Shown: piece after piece, positions 1-7,071 of the stretch
How positions within the stretch are numbered: position 1 is the stretch's first letter
How the letters are laid out: every line of letters begins with the position of its first letter
Origin: Neomicrococcus aestuarii
GTDB lineage: Bacteria > Actinomycetota > Actinomycetes > Actinomycetales > Micrococcaceae
Length of the DNA: 64,000 bases
NCBI RefSeq assembly: GCF_014201135.1
Contig: NZ_JACHDR010000001.1
Coordinates: 2,480,001 to 2,544,000 of the forward strand
Reading direction: 5' to 3'
Notes under the pieces: generated by a model
What the model saw: the letters and a program-made list of their open reading frames with translations, nothing else
Database searches by the model: none
Told to the model about the DNA's origin: nothing
Translations under genes and position numbers: made by a program

Positions 1-329
1 GCAGCATGCAGCAATGTTCCCGCGCCCATGGATGGCCCTACGCCATGAACTTGCTCGTCCGGAAACCACAGATCAAGCAACCGCAGAAGGTCTTCCGCGA
101 GTGCGGTCCATTGGTAATCTTCCGGAACTGGCCTGCCCGTCGAGTGACCGTGCCCGCGCGCGTCATAGCGAAGTAGCCGCGTTCCTGAGAGCCCGCGCCC
201 CAAATCAAGATCCAGCACGCGATCACGGAAGCGGCTTGACGTTAGCCCGTGCAGCTGGACAACAGGGTGACCGGATTCGTCACTAAATGACCAGGCGATC
301 CTGGCGCCCGGAACCTCGAATCTGTGCAT
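1..329 (-). CDS. alpha/beta hydrolase, N-terminal part (runs off left edge)
   Basis: The minus-strand frame is open from an ATG at 329 through base 1, giving at least 109 residues. It shows the alpha/beta-hydrolase N-terminal half: an oxyanion His-Gly at residues 27-28, the strand-loop YDARGHGHS at 55-63, and a nucleophile elbow GPSMG with Ser100. The catalytic Asp and His would lie beyond the edge. The family covers esterases, lactonases and haloperoxidases, so the substrate is unknown. It diverges from the condensation-fold gene starting at 377 with 47 bp between the start codons, so the two may share control. Only a weak Shine-Dalgarno-like GAGACGG precedes the ATG. Confidence 0.8.
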   Translation of the reverse strand, partial: MHRFEVPGARIAWSFSDESGHPVVQLHGLTSSRFRDRVLDLDLGRGLSGTRLLRYDARGHGHSTGRPVPEDYQWTALAEDLLRLLDLWFPDEQVHGVGPSMGAGTLLHA

Positions 330-364
330 GTGAACGCCGTCTCTATGAGTGCTGTGATTGCGCT

Positions 365-370
365 TACAAT
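365..370 (+). promoter_or_regulatory. -10 hexamer of a leaderless promoter
   Basis: TACAAT ends 6 nt before the ATG at 377, which places the expected transcription start on the start codon. No Shine-Dalgarno sequence precedes that ATG and no clear -35 is seen. Confidence 0.5.
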
Positions 371-376
371 AACACC

Positions 377-1708
377 ATGCGCCTTACGCACATCTCATAT
401 TTGAGTCTGCCATTCGGTCCGTTACTCAGCTATGAGTTTGGGACAGCGTCGCTGGGACAGTCGCTCCCGGTGTCGTTTGATCAGAAGCGGCATGTGGGCA
501 TCGGTGATCGGCCGGGCTCGTGGATGGCGCTGGCCTTCAGATTGTCTGCCCCGGTTGATCGCGAGCATCTCGCCGCGGCGTGGGAAGCAGTGGTAGCGAC
601 TCACGGCACGTTGCGGACGGCATTCGTGCCGGGGGACGACGGCGCACCGTTGTTGCGTGAGGTGACTCTGGGCCAGGGATCGTGGGTTGAGCACGACATT
701 CCCGCTGGTCAAACAATGAACCTCGCGTTGCAGTCGGTGCTGGATGAGAATTGCCGGTCTTACGCGAAGCCATCTCATCGGCTGTGCGTCATTGAGACAG
801 CTGATGGGCCGTCTTTGGTGGTCGCAGCCGATCACTCGCACGTCGATATGTGGTCCATGTTGCTCATTGTTCGCGATCTTCTTGACGCTTTGGCGCAGGT
901 GCAACAGGGAGAGCAGCCTCGGATCAAGGATGTTCCGGCGTTTGCCGAACACACCCAAGCACTTCTTGACCGTCCGGCCGCCCCCGAAGAAATTCACCGT
1001 CGCTGGCGTGAAGTCATTGAGGCGGGCGGCGGAGCTATGCCGCGCTTTCCGCTGTCCGTGGGCTCGCCCGGTGTTCAGCCCGAACGCGTGGTGGTTCGCG
1101 ATGTGCTTGACCGCGCAGGGCTGGAGGCCTATTCAGCTCGAGCGAGGCAGTATGGCGTGTCCGCGCTAGCTCTGACGATTTCTGCGATGACCAGCACCAC
1201 TCGCGAGCTCGCCGATTCCCCGCTGCGGGCGGTATTCCCTGTGCACAGTCGTTACGAAGAGCGCTGGCATGATTCCGTGGGCTGGTTTATTACAAACTCG
1301 GTGCTCGAGTCTGATGATCCTGCTCCCGCGGCGTGTGCGGCGGCGGTGAAGGAATCACTGAGGCTCGGTTCTCATCCACTCGCCGAGATCATGAAGCCAT
1401 GGAGCGGAATGCCCGCTGTTCCCGGAATGCTTGCGATTTCCTGGCTGGACATGCGCAGGCTCCCGGTCTCTATCAACTCTCGAGACATCGATGCGCAGTA
1501 CATCAGCGCCGGAATCCGAACCGATGGCGTAATGGTCTGGTTCATCACCGACAACGCCGGAATCCACTTGCGGTGCCGTTTCCCTGATACGCCGGAGGCC
1601 CGAAAGAACGTAGGCGCTTGGCTGGATAATCTCGTGGCGCGCATGCGTAAAGAAGGAACCGTGGATCACGACCTAGTCAACGAAGTCGTCGCGGCCACCA
1701 CGTTCTAA
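377..1708 (+). CDS. stand-alone condensation-domain / acyltransferase-fold protein
   Basis: A 443-residue protein that I place in the CoA-dependent acyltransferase/condensation superfamily (NRPS C domains, PapA-type acyltransferases). Early GTLRTAF (about 78-83) matches the conserved region before the active site. The HHxxxDG motif appears as DHSHVDM at 152-158: the catalytic His (H153) and the structural Asp (D157) are kept, the first His is Asp and the Gly is Met. No adenylation, carrier or thioesterase domain follows, so it probably acts alone as an ester- or amide-forming acyltransferase. The frame is open upstream to 287, but the ATG at 377 fits the superfamily start and lies 6 nt after TACAAT. 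Substrate unknown. Confidence 0.7.
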   Translation: MRLTHISYLSLPFGPLLSYEFGTASLGQSLPVSFDQKRHVGIGDRPGSWMALAFRLSAPVDREHLAAAWEAVVATHGTLRTAFVPGDDGAPLLREVTLGQGSWVEHDIPAGQTMNLALQSVLDENCRSYAKPSHRLCVIETADGPSLVVAADHSHVDMWSMLLIVRDLLDALAQVQQGEQPRIKDVPAFAEHTQALLDRPAAPEEIHRRWREVIEAGGGAMPRFPLSVGSPGVQPERVVVRDVLDRAGLEAYSARARQYGVSALALTISAMTSTTRELADSPLRAVFPVHSRYEERWHDSVGWFITNSVLESDDPAPAACAAAVKESLRLGSHPLAEIMKPWSGMPAVPGMLAISWLDMRRLPVSINSRDIDAQYISAGIRTDGVMVWFITDNAGIHLRCRFPDTPEARKNVGAWLDNLVARMRKEGTVDHDLVNEVVAATTF

Positions 1709-1716
1709 AGATTTTC

Positions 1717-1733
1717 AGTACGACGACGCAGCC
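1717..1733 (+). repeat. dispersed GACGACGCAGC element
   Basis: The gap after the condensation-fold gene carries AGTACGACGACGCAGCC. The core GACGACGCAGC recurs in both orientations at 9710, 15816, 34751, 36034, 45498, 58908 and 62695, with variants at 2466, 12524, 12556, 20038 and 31992. Confidence 0.5.
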
Positions 1734-1762
1734 TTGCGTCCCCGGACTTAGCCGGCTCAGCA

Positions 1763-2402
1763 TTACATGTACTCGGCCCCGCGAAATATTGACGATATCG
1801 CAGCCACCCGGTCAACGTGCTTAGCTGACCCAAAGGTGTAGTGAGGTGCCCAACGAACTGCAGCTGCGGCGTCGTCCTGGAGTAGTTCGCTCATAGCCTC
1901 GGAAACCCGGGACGGCCACGGTGGCCGCCTCTTCGGATCGCACGGTAAGGTCTAGGCTCGCCGCATTCTTTGTGGGTAACAGTTTGAAGACGTCGGTCAT
2001 GTACGAAGCAGCCGTGAAGCCAGTTTGTTCTGTCGCTTCAGCGAAAGCACGCGCCAACGAGGTATCACCGCGGTGGCCGTGAGTGTGAAAATTTTCCCAG
2101 TCCTGACCGTGAACGGGCGGTGACTCCCCGCCCCAATTCAGGCCGAAGAACATGATCGACGGGGTCATCGGAGGCAGAGATTGAAACTCTTCCTTTGACC
2201 TGGCGGTGATGGGTTCCAACAAATTTCCGCGCGGTCCCCAACGCGCCCAAGACGACGTATGCCCCAAACGCCAGCCGCCTTCTGGTTCACCCACAGGGAG
2301 ACCACGCGCGGCCATAGCTTCAGTAACTTCAGGATGGCTCACCGGGTGGCGTCGCAATGCCTCATACGTTTCCCAGCCCACGGTGCTGACGTTCGCGACC
2401 AC
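1763..2402 (-). pseudogene. uracil-DNA-glycosylase-like protein, frameshifted near its C-terminus
   Basis: Translation starts at GTG 2402, eight nt after a strong AGGAGG. The first about 165 residues read as a glycosylase-superfamily protein with segments PSIMFFGLNWGG, NFHTHGHRGDTSLARAF and MTDVFKLLPTKNA. Near base 1905 the frame drifts into a basic, low-quality tail ending at 1821. A neighbouring frame carries a good family C-terminus, about SEAMSELLQDDAA followed by VRWAPHYTFGSAKHVDRV, and ends at a TAA at 1763-1765. The span of 640 bases is not a multiple of three, which fits one indel. Either the gene is recently broken, or there is a sequencing error, or programmed slippage. Activity and substrate are unproven. 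Confidence 0.55.
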
Positions 2403-2513
2403 TGGAAATTGCCTCCTTGACCCGCAATTCAGAACTTTTCACCAGCATAGTGCCGCCAATTTTTGGTACGACGACGCAAATTGGGTTGCGCATCATCGTT
2501 GCGTCAGCGTCCC

Positions 2514-2542
2514 TTGTGGAAAGGCAACGGGACGCCTAGTCT
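2514..2542 (+). promoter_or_regulatory. sigma-70-type promoter, leaderless
   Basis: TTGTGG (2514-2519), a 17-bp spacer and TAGTCT (2537-2542) stand six nt before the ATG at 2549. This is the best-formed promoter in the left part of the window and argues for the ATG over the GTG at 2543. Confidence 0.55.
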
Positions 2543-2548
2543 GTGCCC

Positions 2549-3112
2549 ATGGGTACCCTGAGCTACACCACCGCCATGCCACTGGACGGTTTCGTTGCGG
2601 ATGCTGATGGAGATTTCCAGTGGGCGGCGCCGAATGAGGAGATCTTTAGATTTCACATTGAAAGGGTCGGGGATGTATCGGCGGAGGTGCTGGGACGTAA
2701 GACCTATGAACTCATGAAGTATTGGGACACTGAGCCAGCGGGGGAGGATTGGGGTGAGCAGGAACGCGAGTTCGCGGCTTTGTGGCAAGGAGTGAAGCTA
2801 TTCGTTGCGTCGGGCTCTCTCGAGAGTGCCGACGTAGCTGACCCGCGCACCACGTTGGTCGACCGCCTGAATCTGGACTTTCTCCGTCGAATCGTTGCGG
2901 ATGCCTCCGGAGAGGTTGAGATATTTGGGCCGACCGTTGCTCGGGACGCCATCGTGGGAAATCTTGTGGATGACTATCGCTTTTTCGTGGTCCCCGTGAC
3001 TGTCGGTGGGGGACTCGCGGCAATTCCTGCGAATGCAAAACTCGACCTCGCCCTCGTCGAGCAGCGGGTATTCAGCAACGGAACGCTCTTTGTGCACTAC
3101 AAGAAGGCCTGA
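2549..3112 (+). CDS. dihydrofolate-reductase-family protein (RibD C-terminal fold)
   Basis: 187 residues. The N-terminus SYTTAMPLDGFVAD matches the start of YyaP/RibD-C type proteins, where the first strand meets NADPH. LGRKTYELM is the conserved helix region and the end VGGGLAAIPA resembles the family's glycine-rich loop. Such proteins share the DHFR fold but mostly have no assigned substrate; this is not a canonical FolA. ATG 2549 is preferred because a TTGTGG/TAGTCT promoter places the transcript start there. The stop is followed after 4 bp by a P-loop kinase ATG, so the two are likely co-transcribed. Confidence 0.75.
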   Translation: MGTLSYTTAMPLDGFVADADGDFQWAAPNEEIFRFHIERVGDVSAEVLGRKTYELMKYWDTEPAGEDWGEQEREFAALWQGVKLFVASGSLESADVADPRTTLVDRLNLDFLRRIVADASGEVEIFGPTVARDAIVGNLVDDYRFFVVPVTVGGGLAAIPANAKLDLALVEQRVFSNGTLFVHYKKA

Positions 3113-3116
3113 ATGT

Positions 3117-3641
3117 ATGGACGAGTCTCCGCTCCTCATCGTCATCTCGGGTCTTCCGGGAACCGGAAAGACCACGGTTGCTGAACGCTTAGCGGAGGAG
3201 CTGGGCGCAACGCACATTTCCATCGATACCGTAGAGGACGATCTTCTGGAGCAGGGATTCGAGCGGGGCTGGTCAACCGGGGTGGCGGCTTATGAAGCCG
3301 CGCGGGCTAACGCCGAAACGGAGCTGGAATCGGGGCGACGAGTGATAGTTGACGCGGTGAATGACAGTGAGCCGGCGCGGGAAACGTGGAGACGAGCTGC
3401 TCGAGCGACGGGCGCGATGCTCTCGTTTGTGGTGCTTGAAGTTTCTGATCCTGAAGTCCACCGACAGCGGCTCGAGAACCGTCGCCGAAACCTCGCCCAT
3501 GTTCAAGAACCCTCGTGGGCTGATGTCCAGGCTCGTAAGGAATCCTATGCCTCGTGGAACGACGCCCACGTTCGAATCGATGTCAGTGATCTGACTCTCG
3601 ACGGAGCGGTCGAAGAGATCTTGGAAGCTCTCAATATCTAG
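3117..3641 (+). CDS. P-loop ATPase/small-molecule kinase
   Basis: 174 residues beginning MDESPLLIVISG. Walker A is GLPGTGKT at 12-19. A following acidic stretch THISIDTVEDDL and the VIVDAVN strand look like the substrate-binding and Walker-B-like parts of the AAA_33/zeta-type kinase group. An Arg-rich segment RQRLENRRRN near the middle resembles the lid. The upstream frame to 3006 only overlaps the preceding gene. No antitoxin gene adjoins, so a zeta-toxin role is not supported. The phosphate acceptor is unknown. Confidence 0.75.
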   Translation: MDESPLLIVISGLPGTGKTTVAERLAEELGATHISIDTVEDDLLEQGFERGWSTGVAAYEAARANAETELESGRRVIVDAVNDSEPARETWRRAARATGAMLSFVVLEVSDPEVHRQRLENRRRNLAHVQEPSWADVQARKESYASWNDAHVRIDVSDLTLDGAVEEILEALNI

Positions 3642-3707
3642 CTACGCAGACCTAGCGGGGGTTACCTTTACGGGAATTCAGAGATTGTCTTACCGTCGTC
3701 GGAACGC

Positions 3708-3750
3708 AAAAAAAGTGGGTCCCTCACCTTTCGATGAAGGACCCACTAAT
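3708..3750 (-). terminator. bidirectional terminator
   Basis: AGTGGGTCC (3714-3722) pairs with GGACCCACT (3739-3747). On the minus strand the stem is followed by seven T residues, serving the gene ending at 3774; the convergent kinase gene ends 72 bp to the left. Confidence 0.85.
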
Positions 3751-3773
3751 TCTTACGAATCTAGAACTGAAGA

Positions 3774-4499
3774 CTAGTTCGAGGACGAGGCGGGTGCCTC
3801 AGTTGCTACAGCGGACTCGGTCGCCTTAACAGTCTCAGTCTCGGTGACAGGCGCAGCGGCCTCGGAAGTCGGTGCAGCCTGTTCAGTCGCAGTAGACGGC
3901 GCAGCCTCTGTCGTTGGCGCTGCCGACGTCTTGGCTTCGACAGGTGCCGAGGAAGTCGTCGGAGTGACTCCCTCAGGGTAGGCGCCCGGAGGGCACAGAG
4001 GAGCTGGATCGCAACAAACCGGCATGTCGATGTAGTTGAGTTGTTCGTCGTAAGTGTCTCCGTAGCCCACAACTGTGTATGTCATGGTGAAAGACGTGTT
4101 TCCAGAGTCGTCACCGACTGCGCGAATCCAGAACGTGGTGGTGCCACCATCTGGAACGGTGAATGTGCTAGTCGCGGTGCTCCAGTCGGTGCTGGAGAGC
4201 GGCATTACCTGAACATCGCTGAGAATCATCGAGGATGAAGCGAATGACGTGATGGTGTAAACCAGATCAGCACCAGTGTTATTGGTGATCTTGAACTGGC
4301 CGTAGAAGCCCTTTTTGATTGTGCCGCTATTGCCCGAAGTCTTGCAACTGTTACCCGGCACAGATACCGGTGGTGGTGGCACGTGGTGCGAAGCTGCCGC
4401 GAAAGGCGCGGTCGCAGCGACGGCAATAACGGGGGCAGCCCAAGCTGCTCCCTTGGCGATTGAACGGCGAGAGATGCCGTTCGTCTTGTGGTCGGTCAT
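3774..4499 (-). CDS. Tat-exported Cys- and Thr/Ala-rich surface protein
   Basis: 241 residues from ATG 4499, preceded by AGGGGG. Residues 10-16 form the twin-arginine motif SRRSIAK, followed by a hydrophobic Ala-rich segment and a likely AAAS cleavage site near 37. The mature part starts with a His/Pro stretch, continues as a Ser/Thr-rich beta-type domain (about 50-160) and ends in a 70-residue low-complexity Ala/Thr/Ser/Glu/Pro tail. Cysteines sit at 52, 162, 163 and 169; they could pair once folded, which would explain use of the Tat route. There is no LPXTG motif, so anchoring is not by sortase. I do not recognise a named family. Confidence 0.7.
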   Translation of the reverse strand: MTDHKTNGISRRSIAKGAAWAAPVIAVAATAPFAAASHHVPPPPVSVPGNSCKTSGNSGTIKKGFYGQFKITNNTGADLVYTITSFASSSMILSDVQVMPLSSTDWSTATSTFTVPDGGTTTFWIRAVGDDSGNTSFTMTYTVVGYGDTYDEQLNYIDMPVCCDPAPLCPPGAYPEGVTPTTSSAPVEAKTSAAPTTEAAPSTATEQAAPTSEAAAPVTETETVKATESAVATEAPASSSN

Positions 4500-4841
4500 G
4501 ATGCCCCCTGGTTGGTAACGGTCCGTTGGATGTGCGTTATTGCATTGGGAAACCAACTTCTACCGGGCCGGTGTGTGATGTCCGATAGTCGAAACCATGG
4601 GACTCCATGAGAAGCCTAGGTAGGCCTCAACCTGGTTGAAATCGGGCCGCAATAACGTGACCTACGCTCAGGATATCAGTTGGAGTAATTCTTCGCACTA
4701 AATGCACCTAAATAATTCCACTGTCAACTTCACCTACTGGTGGGTAGTAATCACTCAAATTTGCAAACCCTGCGGTTGGCGCCGATGGCGGTGAGTTTGA
4801 ATTGCTGAACGTGACAGTGGAAGAGACGCGCCGAGCGATTG

Positions 4842-4862
4842 AAATATTGCGGATATTTTTTT
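4842..4862 (+). terminator. weak orphan terminator-like hairpin
   Basis: AAATAT, a five-base loop and ATATTT run directly into further T residues. No coding region on this strand ends nearby, so it would stop a leader or short RNA started between about 4500 and 4840. The stem is all A/T and weak. Confidence 0.3.
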
Positions 4863-5010
4863 GATAACGCCCAAGAACTCGGAGGTGTAGTGATTGGGAA
4901 TTACCACTCTGAAAGAAATCCTTGAGTTTTCGCGGCAATCGAGGCCGTGAAGGGTTACCGCTGGGTAGTGTGACGGGCGTCTCCGAATATTAAGACTGTG
5001 TAACAACTAG

Positions 5011-5057
5011 GTCTGAAACAGACTTTTGACATTGCGAGATCTGAGAAAACGTCTAAA
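5011..5057 (+). promoter_or_regulatory. promoter/operator of the peptide ABC operon
   Basis: TTGACA at 5026-5031 is a consensus -35. The -10 is unclear; TCTAAA at 5052-5057 is the best candidate but its spacing of 20 is long. A perfect GTCTG-AAA-CAGAC inverted repeat (5011-5023) abuts the -35 and could be an operator. Confidence 0.4.
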
Positions 5058-5162
5058 GTTTCAGGAATGTGAGGCGCACCACTTGGTGCTGTGACTTGAT
5101 AAGAGCCACGAAGCTTGGGTAAGCATCACACACTCGTTTATCTCTCTCTACTAGGAGGCGGA

Positions 5163-6956
5163 ATGCGTTTCTCGCGTATTTCCAAGGCAGTAGCGCTCGG
5201 CGCCGCAGCAACCCTTGCCCTCAGCGCTTGCGCTGCAACCACGGGCTCAAGCAACTCTTCGGGAAGCTCTAGCGCTTCCGAATCAGCCGCTACCGGTGGC
5301 GAAGTTCGCGTCGTTGAGGTGAACGGCTTCAGCTCGTTCAACGCCAACAGCGCCAAGGGCAACGTCGATATCAACTCGAAGATTGCATACGCAACGCAGT
5401 CCGGATTTAACTACATTGACAACGAATTCAACATTGTCAAGAACGATAAGTTCGGAACTTACGAGAAGGTCTCTGACGATCCGTTGACCATCAAGTACAC
5501 CATCAACGAAGGTGTCAAGTGGTCTGATGGAACGCAGATCGGCGCAGACGACTTGATGCTCACCTGGGCCATCACCTCGGGCTATTTCGATGACGCAACG
5601 CTTGATGCTGATGGTGCTGTCACCAAGGGCACCCAGTACTTCCAGTACGCCGGCTCCACCTCCGGTCTCAATGACACCAAGGTGCCCGAGATTGGCGAAG
5701 ATGGACGTTCCATCACTTTGACCTACAACACGCCTTACGCTGACTGGGAGCTTGCAATCTCCACGATGTTGGCACCTGCGCACGTTGTTGCTGAAAAGGC
5801 CGGCCTTGAAGTTGCAGATCTGACGAAGATCTTCACCGAAACCGCAAAGGGCGATCCAGCGAAGCCGGTAAAGCCTAACGCTGAACTCAAGAAGGCAGCT
5901 GACTTCTGGAACACGGGCTTCGACACCACCACGTTGCCAAGTGACAAGTCCTTGTACTTGTCCTCAGGCCCATTCATTGCGGACAGCATTGAAGATGGCA
6001 AGTCCATGACCTTGAAGCGGAACCCAGACTACAACTGGGGCCCAATGCCAAAGGTTGACTCGATCGTTGTTCGCTACATCGGCGATGCGCAGGCTCAGGT
6101 CGCTGCATTGAAGAACGGTGAAGTTGACATCATCGCTCCTCAGGCATCCGCAGACACCCTGGAGCAGCTCGAAGCTTTGGGCGACGCCGCAACGGTTGAC
6201 ACCTTCGATCAGCTTTCTTACGACCACCTCGACTTGAACTTCAACGGTCCGTTCAAGGAAGAGAACGTCCGTGAAGCATTCTTGAAGACCATTCCACGTC
6301 AGCAGATTGTGGACTCGATCATCAAGAAGCTCAAGCCAGATGCAACTCCGTTGAACTCGCAGCTGTTCGTTCCTGCTAACGCAGCCTACGAAGAGTCCGC
6401 AGCCAACAACGGATCCTCCGCATACGGCGAGCCTGACATTGAGGGCGCTAAGGAACTTCTTGCTGGCGCAACCCCAACGGTTCGCATCATGTACAACAAG
6501 GACAACCCAAACCGCGTTGACTCTTACACCTTGATCGCAAAGTCCGCTACTGAAGCTGGCTTCAAGGTTGTAGACGGCGGTCTTGCAGGTAACGCTTGGG
6601 GTGCAGCTCTTGGTGGCGGCACGTACGATGCCGTGATCTTCGGCTGGATTTCTTCCGGTGTTGGTGTCTCGGGTGTCCCACAGATCTTCGGATCCGGCTC
6701 ATCCTCCAACTTCAACAAGTTCTCTGATAAAGAGGCTGACAAGTTGATCGCAGAATTGATCAAGACCACGGACAAGGCAGAGCAGGACAAGCTCCAGGTC
6801 CAGATTGACAAGCTCATCTGGGACTCGAAGTACGGACTGCCACTGTTCCAGTCGGTTGGCGTTGACGCTTACTCCTCCAATATTGATGGTGTGAAGCCAA
6901 TGCCAAACCAGACCGGTGTTTGGTGGAACTTCTGGGATTGGTCCGTCAAGAGCTAG
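5163..6956 (+). CDS. peptide ABC transporter substrate-binding lipoprotein (family 5, DppA/OppA-like)
   Basis: 597 residues from ATG 5163, which follows AGGAGG with four bases between. The signal peptide ends in lipobox LSAC with Cys23 as lipidation site, then a Ser/Gly linker. The body is a family-5 solute-binding protein: VKWSDGTQIGADDLMLTW is the family signature, and FNGPFKEENVREAFLKTIPRQ is typical of the second lobe. It should bind peptides or a similar ligand outside the membrane and hand it to the permeases at 7072-9836. The cargo cannot be told from sequence. A perfect 16-bp hairpin follows the gene and probably keeps this protein more abundant than the permeases. Confidence 0.9.
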   Translation: MRFSRISKAVALGAAATLALSACAATTGSSNSSGSSSASESAATGGEVRVVEVNGFSSFNANSAKGNVDINSKIAYATQSGFNYIDNEFNIVKNDKFGTYEKVSDDPLTIKYTINEGVKWSDGTQIGADDLMLTWAITSGYFDDATLDADGAVTKGTQYFQYAGSTSGLNDTKVPEIGEDGRSITLTYNTPYADWELAISTMLAPAHVVAEKAGLEVADLTKIFTETAKGDPAKPVKPNAELKKAADFWNTGFDTTTLPSDKSLYLSSGPFIADSIEDGKSMTLKRNPDYNWGPMPKVDSIVVRYIGDAQAQVAALKNGEVDIIAPQASADTLEQLEALGDAATVDTFDQLSYDHLDLNFNGPFKEENVREAFLKTIPRQQIVDSIIKKLKPDATPLNSQLFVPANAAYEESAANNGSSAYGEPDIEGAKELLAGATPTVRIMYNKDNPNRVDSYTLIAKSATEAGFKVVDGGLAGNAWGAALGGGTYDAVIFGWISSGVGVSGVPQIFGSGSSSNFNKFSDKEADKLIAELIKTTDKAEQDKLQVQIDKLIWDSKYGLPLFQSVGVDAYSSNIDGVKPMPNQTGVWWNFWDWSVKS

Positions 6957-6986
6957 TCGTCACCTCCTGACGTCCTACAGCGTCTA

Positions 6987-7024
6987 AAGAAGTGCCGGGA
7001 CCTTACCTGGTCCCGGCACTTCTT
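6987..7024 (+). terminator. intra-operon hairpin between binding protein and permease
   Basis: A perfect 16-bp stem (6987-7002 with 7009-7024) has a six-base loop. It lacks a T-tract, so it is more likely a partial terminator or an RNA-stabilising 3' structure than a full stop. Confidence 0.7.
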
Positions 7025-7071
7025 CGTTCCAAACTCCTCAACTGCAATCCAGTCAAAGGTTCCCGACTCAC

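Larger units (their letters stand above)
4500..5162. other. long intergenic region with divergent control signals
   Basis: No credible gene. It carries the leader of the Tat-exported protein on the left and the promoter region of the peptide transporter on the right. Noted inside: an inverted GCCTAGGTAGGC (about 4615-4626), a small U-tract hairpin at 4842-4862, and GTCTG/CAGAC arms at 5011-5023 next to TTGACA at 5026. Confidence 0.6.

Noticed and set aside
3117-3641. zeta-toxin of a toxin-antitoxin pair
   Set aside because: P-loop kinase fold only; no adjacent antitoxin gene, and the partner is a DHFR-fold protein.
3774-4499. sortase-anchored protein
   Set aside because: No LPXTG-like motif, no C-terminal membrane segment and no positive tail.
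4613-4635. second DtxR-like box in the 4.5-5.1 kb gap
   Set aside because: AGGTAGGCCTCAACC fits the consensus only with gaps in both halves, and neighbouring genes are not iron-linked.
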